From positions 1-44,161 of the forward strand of contig NZ_FNQM01000021.1 in assembly GCF_900107585.1 (NCBI RefSeq): DNA of 44,161 nt, in the 5' to 3' direction. How positions within the stretch are numbered: the stretch's first letter is position 1; each line of letters opens with the position of its first letter. Of this stretch, positions 17,707 to 25,745 are shown piece by piece. Position numbers and translations under genes: made by a program. Source of the stretch: Rubrimonas cliftonensis (GTDB lineage Bacteria; Pseudomonadota; Alphaproteobacteria; Rhodobacterales; Rhodobacteraceae). The notes beneath the pieces were generated by a model, which worked only from the letters and a program-made list of their open reading frames with translations, was not told the origin of the DNA and did no database searches.

Positions 17707-18486
17707 ATGACTGGAGCGGATGCGACGGAAGGTCGGGCGGCAGGGCTGGAGGCAGGGCGGGCGCCTGGGACGCGCGTGGTCATGTGGTCGGGGCCGCGGA
17801 ACCTCTCGACCGCGATGATGCGCAGCTTCGGCCAGCGCGCCGGCTGCACGGTGGTCGACGAGCCCTTCTACGGCGCCTATCTCGCGGCGTCCGAGGCGGA
17901 CCACCCGATGCGCGCCGAAATCCTCGCCTCGATGGAGACCGACCCGGCGCGCGTCGCCGCCGCCTGCGCCGCGCCGCCGCCCGCGGGGACGCTGCGCTAC
18001 GAGAAGCACATGACGCATCACATGCCGCCGGGCTTTCCGCTTGACTGGCTCGACGGCGCCCGCGTCGCCTTTCTCATCCGCGACCCCGGCGAGGTCGCCG
18101 CCAGCTACGCCGCCAAGCGCGAGACCTGCCGCCGCGAGGACATCGGCGCCGACGCGCAGGCCGCGCTCTACGACCGGTGCGCGGCGCGCTACGGCCCGGC
18201 CCCGGTGGTCGACGCCGCCGACATCCGCCGCGCCCCGGAAGCGATGCTGCGCGCGCTCTGCTCCGCGCTGGGGCTCGCCTTCGAGCCGGCGATGCTGTCA
18301 TGGCAGCCGGGCCGGCGCGACAGCGACGGCGTGTGGGCGGCGCACTGGTACGGCGCGGTGGAGCGGTCGACGGGCTTCGCGCCGCCGGTCGGAACCGCCC
18401 CCGCCCTGCCCAACGCGCTCGCGGCGGTCGCCGACGCGGCGCGCCCGGCCTATGACCGGCTCGCCGCGCTGAAGCTGACCGCCTGA
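17707..18486 (+). CDS. Sulfotransferase-like protein
   Basis: The 259-residue protein has a P-loop-like N-terminal motif (MWSGPRNLSTAMMRSF) and VDEPFYGAYL. A later segment contains RVAFLIRDPGEVAASY, the counterpart of the 3'-phosphate-binding region of PAPS-dependent sulfotransferases. Proteins of this subgroup are often annotated as sulfotransferase-like or found fused to branched-chain aminotransferases in eukaryotes, and their substrates are unknown. Its ATG is four bases after the FCD regulator stop, so the two are co-transcribed. A convergent SDR gene ends 19 bases downstream. A role in the adjacent import and catabolism pathway is conceivable but unproven. Confidence 0.72.
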   Translation: MTGADATEGRAAGLEAGRAPGTRVVMWSGPRNLSTAMMRSFGQRAGCTVVDEPFYGAYLAASEADHPMRAEILASMETDPARVAAACAAPPPAGTLRYEKHMTHHMPPGFPLDWLDGARVAFLIRDPGEVAASYAAKRETCRREDIGADAQAALYDRCAARYGPAPVVDAADIRRAPEAMLRALCSALGLAFEPAMLSWQPGRRDSDGVWAAHWYGAVERSTGFAPPVGTAPALPNALAAVADAARPAYDRLAALKLTA

Positions 18487-18505
18487 GCGGCGGGCGCGCG
18501 CCGCG

Positions 18506-19285
18506 TCAGATCTCCTGCATCGCCTCCAGCGATTCCGGCAGGATCTGGCCGCCGTCCACCACCAGCGTCTGGCCGGTGACGTATCCCGCCTCGTCGGAGG
18601 CGAAGAACAGCGCGGCGTGGCCGATGTCCTCCACCGCGCCCAGCCGCTTCAGCGGAATCGAGGCGGCCATGGTCGCGAGATAGTCCGCGCCCAGCCCCTC
18701 CAGCCCCTCCGTCACGATGTTGCCCGGCATCACCGCGTTGATCGTCACGCCGTAGCGCGACAGTTCCATCGCGGCGGTGCGCAGGAAGCCGAGCTGGCCG
18801 GCCTTCGACGCGCCATAATGCGCCCAGCCCGGATAGCCCGTCACCGGCCCGGTGATCGAGGACGTCAGCACAACGCGGCCTTTTCCGGCCTTCTCGAAGA
18901 CGGGAATGCAGGCCTTCACGCAGAGGAAGGCGCTGCGCAGATTGGTGGCCATCACGCCGTCCCACTCGGCGGGGTCCATCTCGACGATCTTCTTCTGGGG
19001 AAAGACGCCGGCGTTGGCGCACAGGACGTCGACGCCGCCATGGGCCGAGACCGTCCCGGCCACCATGGCCTGAACGCTGTCCCAGTCCCCGACGTCGCAC
19101 AGGCTGGCGCGCGCCTCGCCGCCGGCGGCGACGATCTCCGCCACGGCGGCCTCGGCCGCCTCCGCCCCCCGCGCCGCGATCGTCACGCGCGCGCCCCTGG
19201 CGGCGAAGACCTTCGCGATGCCCCGACCGATGCCTTTCGAGCCGCCGGTCACGATCACGCTGCGGCCTGCGATGGATGTGAGCAT
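18506..19285 (-). CDS. Short-chain dehydrogenase/reductase (SDR)
   Basis: The 259-residue classical SDR has the cofactor motif TGGSKGIGRG (TGxxxGxG), NAGVFP and the catalytic serine in SSITG. The YxxxK pair is in WAHYGASKAG, and the closing segment contains YVTGQTLVVDGG. It oxidises or reduces an alcohol/ketone with NAD(P)H in the cytoplasm. Overall it resembles 3-oxoacyl-ACP reductase-type or SDR sugar dehydrogenases, and the substrate cannot be assigned. The start at 19285 follows GGGAGAGAGGGAC. It is divergent from the kinase-aminotransferase pair at 19399 and convergent with the sulfotransferase-like gene. Confidence 0.87.
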   Translation of the reverse strand: MLTSIAGRSVIVTGGSKGIGRGIAKVFAARGARVTIAARGAEAAEAAVAEIVAAGGEARASLCDVGDWDSVQAMVAGTVSAHGGVDVLCANAGVFPQKKIVEMDPAEWDGVMATNLRSAFLCVKACIPVFEKAGKGRVVLTSSITGPVTGYPGWAHYGASKAGQLGFLRTAAMELSRYGVTINAVMPGNIVTEGLEGLGADYLATMAASIPLKRLGAVEDIGHAALFFASDEAGYVTGQTLVVDGGQILPESLEAMQEI

Positions 19286-19398
19286 GGAGCGTCCCTCTCT
19301 CCCGTTGTCCCGCCTCACCGCGATGCTTTCGCCGTCGCGGCCGGCGCGCAAGCGTGAAAATCTTGCATCGCCGCTTTCGGGCGCCTAGCGTTCGATCC

Positions 19399-20388
19399 AT
19401 GTTAGGGCTCTACGATGACGAGATGATCACCCGTCTCCAGCGCGGCGCCGCGGAGGCCGCCGCGGCGTGGGGGTTCGATCAGGGCGCCGAGGTGCGCCTT
19501 CTCACCGTCTCGGAGAACGCGACGTTCCATGTCGCGGGAGCGGACGGCGCTCAGGCCGTGCTGCGCGTGCACCGGCCCGGCTACCACACCGAGGCGGAGA
19601 TCCGCTCCGAACTCGAATGGATCGAGGCGCTGCGCGCCGAGGGCGCCGTCGCGGCCCCGGCGCCGCTTCGCACCGCCGGCGGCGAGCGGCTGGCCTTCTT
19701 CGGCGAGGGCGAGGACCGGCGCGCCGTCGCCGCCTTCGCCTTCGCTGCGGGGGTCGAGCCCGAGCCCGGCGACCGCCTCGGCGCCGCCTTCCACGGGCTC
19801 GGCGCGACCACCGCGCGGCTGCACGCCCATGCGCGGCGTTGGGCGCCGCCGCCGGGCTTCGTGCGCAAGACATGGGACTTCGACGCGATGCTCGGCGCGC
19901 GCAGACTCTGGGGCGACTGGCGCGCGGCCGAAGGGCTCGACGCGGCGGGGCTGGCGCTGCTGGAGCGCTGCGCGGAGACGCTGCGCGACCGGCTCGCGGC
20001 CTACGGGCGAGGCTCCGACCGCTTCGGACTGGTCCACGCCGACCTGCGCCTCGCGAACCTGCTGGTGGACGGCGACGCGATCACCGTCATCGACTTCGAC
20101 GACTGCGGCTTCTCCTGGTTCGTCTACGACTTCGCCGCCGCGGTCAGCTTCATCGAGACCGAGCCCTACGTCCCGGCGCTGGCGGAGGCCTGGGTGGACG
20201 GATACCGCGCCGTTGCGGAGCTGCCGGACGCCGACGCCGCCGCCATACCGATGTTCGTGACGCTGCGACGGATGCTGCTGACGGCCTGGCTCGCGAGCCA
20301 TGCCGAGACCCCCACGGCGCAGGAGCTCGGCCGCGGCTTCGTCGCGGGCACGCTCGCCATCGCCGACGACTGGCTGAGCCGGGCATGA
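19399..20388 (+). CDS. APH-fold kinase, hydroxylysine kinase-like
   Basis: The 329-residue protein has the aminoglycoside/choline phosphotransferase fold. It carries the catalytic HxDxxxxN motif in GLVHADLRLANLL and the metal-binding aspartate in VIDFDDCGFSW. It should transfer the gamma-phosphate of ATP to a small hydroxylated amine. Its 3' end overlaps a class III aminotransferase by four bases (ATGA). The same gene partnership is known for hydroxylysine kinase and phosphohydroxylysine phospho-lyase, so a hydroxyamine such as 5-hydroxylysine is a reasonable substrate guess. An antibiotic-resistance role is unlikely in this context. Starts at 19399 or 19423 are both possible. Confidence 0.78.
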   Translation: MLGLYDDEMITRLQRGAAEAAAAWGFDQGAEVRLLTVSENATFHVAGADGAQAVLRVHRPGYHTEAEIRSELEWIEALRAEGAVAAPAPLRTAGGERLAFFGEGEDRRAVAAFAFAAGVEPEPGDRLGAAFHGLGATTARLHAHARRWAPPPGFVRKTWDFDAMLGARRLWGDWRAAEGLDAAGLALLERCAETLRDRLAAYGRGSDRFGLVHADLRLANLLVDGDAITVIDFDDCGFSWFVYDFAAAVSFIETEPYVPALAEAWVDGYRAVAELPDADAAAIPMFVTLRRMLLTAWLASHAETPTAQELGRGFVAGTLAIADDWLSRA

Positions 20389-21695
20389 CCGGCGGAGCCG
20401 CGCCGCCGGCGCGCGACATCCTCGCCATGAACGTCTTCGACGCGGCCGCCCGCCCCGACGAGCCGGCCCTGCTGGCGCGACGCCGGCGCAACTTCGGCGC
20501 GGCCTCGGTGCTGTTCTTCGAGGCGCCGCTGGAGGTCATGCGCGGCGAAGGCGCGTGGATGATCGCGGTCGACGGCCGCCGCTATCTCGACTGCTACAAC
20601 AACGTGCTGTCGCTGGGGCACTGCCACCCCGCCGTCGCGGAGGCCGTGGCGCGCCAGTCCGCGGCGCTGACGGTCAACTCGCGATACCTCACCGAAGGCG
20701 TCGAGCGCTATCTGGAGGCGCTGAAGGCGACGCTGCCGCCGGCGCTCTCGAACGCCGTGCTGGTGTGCTCCGGCAGCGAGGCGAACGACCTGGCGCTGCG
20801 GGTGGCCGCAAGCGCCACCGGCGCGCGCGGCGTGATCGTCACGGAAGCCGCCTATCACGGCAACACCAGCGCCGTGGCCGACATCTCGCCCTCGTCCTGG
20901 CGGCGCGCGCGCGCGCCGGCCCATGTGCGCATCGTCCCCGCGCCGTCGCCCGCGGCCTTCGGGGAGGACGTCGCCGGCGGCTTCGCCGCCGCCGTCGCCG
21001 AGGCCGCCGCGTCGCTGCACGGAGCCGGATTCGGGCTGTCGGCGCTGATCGCCGACACGATCTTCTCCAGCGACGGCGTCCATTCCGGGCCGGCGGGCTT
21101 CCTCGCCGAGGCCGCGGCGGCGGCGCACGCGGCGGGGGGCCTTTTCATCGCCGACGAGGTGCAGCCGGGCTTCGCGCGCACGGGCGAGGCGTTCTGGGGT
21201 TTTGCGCGCCACGGCGTCGAGCCCGACATCGTCACCATGGGCAAGCCGATGGGCAACGGCTTTCCCATGGCCGGCATGGCGACGCGGCCCGACCTGCTGG
21301 CGCGCTACTGCGAGGAGTTCGGCTTCTTCAGCACCTTCGGCGCCAACCCGGTCGCGGCGGCGGCCGGGCTCGCCGTGCTCGACACGATCGCTTTGGAGGG
21401 CCTTCAGGCGCGGGCGGAGGCGCAGGGCCGCCGGCTGCGCGCCCGCTTCACGGAGATCGCCGCCGTGGACGGCCGGCTCGTCGCGGTGCGCGGCGCGGGC
21501 CTCTTCTTCGGGCTGGAGCTGGCGGATGCGGGCCTCGCGCGGCGCGTGATCAACGGGATGCGCGAACGCGGCGTGCTGATCGGCGCGGCGGGGCGCACCG
21601 GCGAGACGCTCAAGGCGCGACCGCCGCTGACGCTGACGGACGCGGAGGGCGACCTCTTCGCCGGCGCGCTGGAAGCCGCGCTCGCGGCCGCCTGA
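20385..21695 (+). CDS. Class III aminotransferase-fold PLP enzyme, phospho-lyase-like
   Basis: The 436-residue protein has the class III fold: CYNNVLSLGHCHPAV near the start, the cofactor-binding region VLVCSGSEANDLA, the PLP-binding aspartate in FIADEVQPGFARTG and the Schiff-base lysine in MGKPMGNGFPMAG. The phrase CYNNVxxxGHCHPxV and the paired kinase fit the ethanolamine-phosphate / phosphohydroxylysine phospho-lyase group (AGXT2L-like). Those enzymes remove phosphate and ammonia together instead of transferring an amino group. Translation is coupled to the kinase by an ATGA overlap. An ordinary omega-aminotransferase remains the alternative. Confidence 0.83.
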   Translation: MTGGAAPPARDILAMNVFDAAARPDEPALLARRRRNFGAASVLFFEAPLEVMRGEGAWMIAVDGRRYLDCYNNVLSLGHCHPAVAEAVARQSAALTVNSRYLTEGVERYLEALKATLPPALSNAVLVCSGSEANDLALRVAASATGARGVIVTEAAYHGNTSAVADISPSSWRRARAPAHVRIVPAPSPAAFGEDVAGGFAAAVAEAAASLHGAGFGLSALIADTIFSSDGVHSGPAGFLAEAAAAAHAAGGLFIADEVQPGFARTGEAFWGFARHGVEPDIVTMGKPMGNGFPMAGMATRPDLLARYCEEFGFFSTFGANPVAAAAGLAVLDTIALEGLQARAEAQGRRLRARFTEIAAVDGRLVAVRGAGLFFGLELADAGLARRVINGMRERGVLIGAAGRTGETLKARPPLTLTDAEGDLFAGALEAALAAA

Positions 21696-21707
21696 GCGCC
21701 GCGCCAG

Positions 21708-21722
21708 CGCCCCTGCGGGGCG
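21708..21722. terminator. Short hairpin between convergent genes
   Basis: CGCCCC-TGC-GGGGCG forms a compact 6-bp stem just after the aminotransferase stop, in the 66-base gap before the convergent methyltransferase. There is no T-run, so a terminator role is only suggested by position. Confidence 0.3.
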
Positions 21723-21761
21723 TCAGCGGGCCAGCGACCCGCCGCGCGGGGCGGCGCGGCG

Positions 21762-22628
21762 TCAGCGCGTGGCCGCCGCCCCGCGCTTGCGGCAGATCAG
21801 CAGGCTGCTGTTGGACCAGCCCGCCAGGAACGGCGCCCAGCCCAGCGCCCGCGTCAGGGCGATCTCGAGCGGCTTGAACGGGCTCCATTCGAAAAAGCCG
21901 CCGCGCAGCGCGTGGAACAGGCGGCCGTAACCGTTGTCCTCGCGGTAGTTCCGGCTCAGCATCGGCAGGTAGCACAGCCAGGAGAGATAGCCGACGCCGC
22001 GCACCTTCTCGACGCGCATGGCGCGCTCGACGATGGCGCGCCACTCCGCGAGGGTGAAGCGCACCTGGTGCTCGGGGTAGTGCAGGTGCGCCAGCTTCAG
22101 CCGGTCGAGCCGGTAGAGCTGCGGCGCGATCACCAGCACCACGCCATGGGGCGGGATCACCGCGTCGCAGGCGCGCATCACGGCCTCGATGTCCTGCGTT
22201 CTGCCCGGCAGATGCTCCAGCACGTCGAGCAGCATGATGACGTCCGGCGTCCAGGGCAGTTCGTCGCGACGGCGGTCGAGCTCGCGCACGTCCATCACGA
22301 TGTCGGGCGAGAACTGGTCCTCGTAGTCCACGCCGCAGTACTCGAAGTTCAGCCTGTTGAGTTCGAGATAGTGGCGCGAGATCGACGTCGAGCAGCCGAG
22401 GTCGAGCACCCGCGGCGGGCGGCCGAGCAGCTTCTCCAGCCGGCGGATCTCGCGCGCCACCACGGCGAACTTCACGGTGCCGTAGAGGTTCGGCTTCTGG
22501 CCGGCGAGGCGCGCGACGAGGTAGGGCGAGTGGGCCGCGCCCTCGAAGCCGCGCTCCTCGATGGGCGCAGGCGCCGCATGGGGAGCGACGTCGCGAAAGG
22601 CGGGCGGCAGGTCGCTGGCGAGGGACAT
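21762..22628 (-). CDS. Class I SAM-dependent methyltransferase
   Basis: The 288-residue protein has a Rossmann methyltransferase core. Motif I reads VLDLGCSTSISRHYLE, followed by the acidic ribose-binding residue in YCGVDYED and motif IV in VIMLLDVLEHLPG. The C-terminal 100 residues (with LSWLCYLPMLSRNY and FFEWSPFKPLEIAL) are rich in aromatics and contain short hydrophobic stretches that could contact membrane or a lipid substrate. The methyl acceptor is unknown. It lies 53 bases downstream of an S-adenosylhomocysteine-hydrolase-like gene on the same strand. Since methyltransferases produce S-adenosylhomocysteine, the pairing suggests a functional link. Confidence 0.82.
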   Translation of the reverse strand: MSLASDLPPAFRDVAPHAAPAPIEERGFEGAAHSPYLVARLAGQKPNLYGTVKFAVVAREIRRLEKLLGRPPRVLDLGCSTSISRHYLELNRLNFEYCGVDYEDQFSPDIVMDVRELDRRRDELPWTPDVIMLLDVLEHLPGRTQDIEAVMRACDAVIPPHGVVLVIAPQLYRLDRLKLAHLHYPEHQVRFTLAEWRAIVERAMRVEKVRGVGYLSWLCYLPMLSRNYREDNGYGRLFHALRGGFFEWSPFKPLEIALTRALGWAPFLAGWSNSSLLICRKRGAAATR

Positions 22629-22681
22629 GGCGTTTATCCTTTGCGTTTGGATGACGGGGCGGCGGCGGCTCGCCGCCGAGG

Positions 22682-23956
22682 TCAGGGGGCCGTCAGGGGC
22701 GCGTCGCGCATCTCCAGCCAGAGCCGGGCGCAGAGGGCCTCCTGCTCGGGCTGGATGCGGTGGACGCCGGGCCTGAAGGCGCCGGTGGCGATTGCGGCCT
22801 GCAGCACGATCAGCTCGCCGAGGATCGTCTCCACGATCTCGTCCGCGACGCTGCCCGAGCCGGGCAGGAAGTTGGCGGGGAAGCCGTCGTTCACGAGCAG
22901 GACGCGGCGCGACGCGGCGCCGGAGCCGCGCGGCGGCAGCCGCCGGGCGACGACGCCGGCGCAGGCGGGCGCGGCGGGATGCGCCGCAAGGTGCGCGACG
23001 TCGATCTCGATCTGGCGCGAACTGGCGCTGGCGACGAGCGCCCCGTCGGGCAGGGCGTCCAGATGGGCGGCCGTGACGGAAAGCCTGCCGGTCGCGCCGA
23101 CCAGCAGCTCGGTCTCGGCGAGGCGGCGCGGGGCCGCGGCGGCCTCGAAGCCGGCCAGCCGCGCCTTGACGAGCTTGATCGGGTCGGTGTCGACAAGCTC
23201 CACCACCATGTCGAGCCGGCGCAGCGCCCGCGCCACGCCCGAACCGATCCAGCCTGCGCCCATCACCGTCGCCCGACGCCCCGCCAGGGAATGGCCGAGC
23301 GTCCGCGCCACGCCGTCGAGGCAGCGCGCCACCGTCTCCCCGCAGCGCACCGCCTCCAGCCGCTTCAGCTCGCTGTCGGCGCAGTGCAGCACCGGGAAGG
23401 CCAGCGGCAGGGCGGCGGCGCGCCAGACCCCCTGCTTGGTGATCTCCACCACGCCGCGCACGAGATGGAGCCGGTCGGCGAAATAGGCGTGCAGGATCGG
23501 CGCCGCGAAGCCGCCGACGTCCTGCACGATCAGTTTCTGGCCGTGCTCCTCGCAGCGCGCCAGCGCGCGGGCGATCTCCTGCGCGACGACGGCCTCCAGC
23601 TCGGGCAGGTCCGCAGGCAGGCGCAGGCGGTCGCCGAAGCGGGCGCCCCAGGCCTCGGCGACGCCGGGTCGATTCGAGGAATAGGGCACGCCGATGACGG
23701 CGTCGAAGGGCGCAACGGGCTCGAGCGCGTCCAGCATCCGCCGGGTGTCGTCGAACAGATGCGCGATCATGATCCGGCGATGGCCGTCGTCGGCCGCGCA
23801 GCGCAGTTCGGCGACCAGGCGCGCGAGGTAGCCGCCCATCCCGGCGGCTTCCGGCCGCCTGGTCGGCGCCCGGCCGGCGGCGTCGCCGCTTTCGGCCAGA
23901 TCCGCCTCGGAGCCGGGCTCCAGCAGTTCCTCATCGACTGAGTACTTCTCGATCAT
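22682..23956 (-). CDS. Divergent S-adenosylhomocysteine hydrolase-like NAD-binding protein
   Basis: In the 424-residue protein the central region matches the NAD domain of adenosylhomocysteinase: the Rossmann motif VMGAGWIGSG (residues 232-240), preceded by GVVEITKQGV (the counterpart of GIVEETTTGV). ASSRQIEIDV corresponds to NAGHFxxEID. Residues expected to bind substrate are not preserved: the KSKFDN region reads SELKRLEA, and the C-terminal HPSFVM region reads NDGFPANFL. The first 40 residues are acidic and low-complexity. It probably uses NAD for an oxidation-based lyase chemistry on a related but different substrate, or has lost activity. It forms a two-gene operon with the methyltransferase, expressed from an AT-rich divergent promoter region shared with a histidine kinase. 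Confidence 0.72.
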   Translation of the reverse strand: MIEKYSVDEELLEPGSEADLAESGDAAGRAPTRRPEAAGMGGYLARLVAELRCAADDGHRRIMIAHLFDDTRRMLDALEPVAPFDAVIGVPYSSNRPGVAEAWGARFGDRLRLPADLPELEAVVAQEIARALARCEEHGQKLIVQDVGGFAAPILHAYFADRLHLVRGVVEITKQGVWRAAALPLAFPVLHCADSELKRLEAVRCGETVARCLDGVARTLGHSLAGRRATVMGAGWIGSGVARALRRLDMVVELVDTDPIKLVKARLAGFEAAAAPRRLAETELLVGATGRLSVTAAHLDALPDGALVASASSRQIEIDVAHLAAHPAAPACAGVVARRLPPRGSGAASRRVLLVNDGFPANFLPGSGSVADEIVETILGELIVLQAAIATGAFRPGVHRIQPEQEALCARLWLEMRDAPLTAP

Positions 23957-24218
23957 GGCGACCTCACAGATCAGAGCGGCGCCGAAATCAGTACTGGCAA
24001 CTTCCAGGAACACCAATTTGTTTTACCTTATAATACATTTTAAATATTACTTTATATTTATTTTAAACAAAGACGATTTGTATTTTGAATGTATAGTTGA
24101 AATTACGGCCACACCGGCGAAAATCAAACCCGAACTGGACCGAGATGCGCCTTCACAATCGCTGGTTGCGCATTCGCGAAAAGCTTCCCTTAAAGCTTGT
24201 GGAAGCAGAATACCGGGC
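23957..24218. promoter_or_regulatory. AT-rich divergent promoter region
   Basis: The gap between the SAHH-like gene (minus) and the histidine kinase (plus) contains about 110 bases (24010-24115) that are markedly AT-rich, with runs such as TTATAATACATTTTAAATA. The composition is unlike the flanks and could hold promoters for both directions or be a remnant of acquired DNA. I cannot assign exact -10/-35 boxes. Confidence 0.5.
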
Positions 24219-25709
24219 ATGAACGCCATTCGATCAGCGCCGAATCTACGCGCCTGCGAGCCTCCCGCGGCGGCCGAGTTCGACCTCGGCGCGCTCGTCG
24301 ACGGGTTGTCGACTGCGCTCTGGCTCTACGACTTCGACGCCTGCCGCATCGTCTGGGCCAATCGCAGCGCGCTGCGGCTCTGGGACGCCGCGAGCCTCGA
24401 CGCGCTGCGCAGCCGCGACCTCATGCAGGAGATGTCGATCGGCGTTCGCAACCGCCTCGCCCAGCACCGCGAGGACTTCGAGCTCGACGCCGCGCGCCGC
24501 ATCGAGGAGACGTGGACACTCTACCCGTCCGGCGCGCCCTTCCGCGTCACGGCGATCCTGCGGCGCTGCGATCTGGGCGACGGTCGCGCCGGGATGCTCG
24601 TCGAGGCCAACCCCGACGACGGCAAGACGCCGTCGACGGTGCGCAGCGCCGACGCCCTGCTGCGGACGCCGGTGCTCACCGCGCTGTTCGACGCCAACGG
24701 CCGAGAACTCTACGCGAATCCGTCCTTTCGGGCCGCCTTCGGGCCGGGCCGCCGCCGCTGCGAGGACATCCTGCGCGACCACGGCGACTGGGCGCCCTTC
24801 GCGGAAGGGCTGGCCGCGTTCGGCGAGCACCGCGCCACCGTCCGCGTCGCGACGGTCGCGGGGCTGCGCTGGCTCGACGTCCACGCCTCGGGCTGCAACG
24901 ACGCCGTCACCGGCGACGGCGCCTTCCTCCTGAGCGCGCTCGACGTCACCGGCGCGCGGCGCCAGCAGCAGCGGCTGAAGGAGGCGCTGGACGCAGCGGA
25001 GGCCGCGAACGAGGCGAAGTCGCGCTTTCTGGCCACCATGAGCCACGAGATGCGCACGCCGCTCAACGGCGTCCTAGGCATGGCGAGCGTGCTTGAGCAC
25101 GGCACGCTCGACCGCGCGCAGGCCCGGTCGGTCGAGACGATCCGACGCTCGGGCGTCCAGCTGCTGGAGATCGTCGAGGACATGCTCGACATCGTGGCGC
25201 TCGACAACCGCGCGGTGGAGATCACGCCGACGAGCTTCAGCCCCCAGGCGCTGATCGGCGCCGCCATCGAGGGCGCGCGCCGGCGCGCGGAGGCCAAGGC
25301 GCTCCGGCTGGAGTGCGACGCGGCGGCCCTGCGGACGTTGCGCTTCGTCCACGACGCCTCGCGCATCAGGCAGGTGCTGGGACACCTGATCGACAACGCC
25401 GTCAAGTTCACGCCGAGCGGCTGCGTCACGGTCTCCGTCGAGCCGCTGGACGGGGACTTTTCGAGAGGGCTTCGCTTCGAGGTCGCCGATGAGGGCGTCG
25501 GTGTGCCGCCGGGCGAGGAGAGGGCGATCTTCGAGCGTTTCCACCAGGTGGACGGCACGATCACGCGCCGTCAGGGCGGCGCCGGGCTGGGGCTCGCGAT
25601 CTGCCGCGAGATGGTCGCGCTCTGGGCAGGCGAGATCGGCGTGACGGCGCGCGAGCCGCAGGGCTCGACCTTCTGGTTCACCGTCCCGGCGCTGGACGCG
25701 ACCGGCTGA
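24219..25709 (+). CDS. Orphan PAS-domain hybrid-type sensor histidine kinase without receiver
   Basis: The 496-residue protein has two PAS-like regions (about residues 25-130 and 148-245), then a short coiled coil. The HisKA phosphoacceptor is His276 in FLATMSHEMRTPLNGVLGMA. The ATPase domain has an N-box with LIDNAVKFTPSG, G1 in VADEGVGVPPGE, an F-box with IFERFHQVD, and a G2 box with GGAGLGLAIC. There are no transmembrane helices, so it should sense a cytoplasmic signal. No response regulator is adjacent. ATG at 24219 was chosen because the open frame upstream (to 23955) is encoded by AT-rich DNA and has no domain homology. The divergent SAHH-like/methyltransferase operon may be a target. 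Confidence 0.87.
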   Translation: MNAIRSAPNLRACEPPAAAEFDLGALVDGLSTALWLYDFDACRIVWANRSALRLWDAASLDALRSRDLMQEMSIGVRNRLAQHREDFELDAARRIEETWTLYPSGAPFRVTAILRRCDLGDGRAGMLVEANPDDGKTPSTVRSADALLRTPVLTALFDANGRELYANPSFRAAFGPGRRRCEDILRDHGDWAPFAEGLAAFGEHRATVRVATVAGLRWLDVHASGCNDAVTGDGAFLLSALDVTGARRQQQRLKEALDAAEAANEAKSRFLATMSHEMRTPLNGVLGMASVLEHGTLDRAQARSVETIRRSGVQLLEIVEDMLDIVALDNRAVEITPTSFSPQALIGAAIEGARRRAEAKALRLECDAAALRTLRFVHDASRIRQVLGHLIDNAVKFTPSGCVTVSVEPLDGDFSRGLRFEVADEGVGVPPGEERAIFERFHQVDGTITRRQGGAGLGLAICREMVALWAGEIGVTAREPQGSTFWFTVPALDATG

Positions 25710-25745
25710 GCGCAGGACCGACGCCCGCGCCCGGGCCGCCTTGCG

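Noticed and set aside
23955..24218. 88-residue N-terminal extension of the histidine kinase containing a hydrophobic stretch
   Set aside because: The apparent membrane helix is encoded by the AT-rich promoter DNA. The extension would begin on top of the divergent gene's start codon and has no family support.
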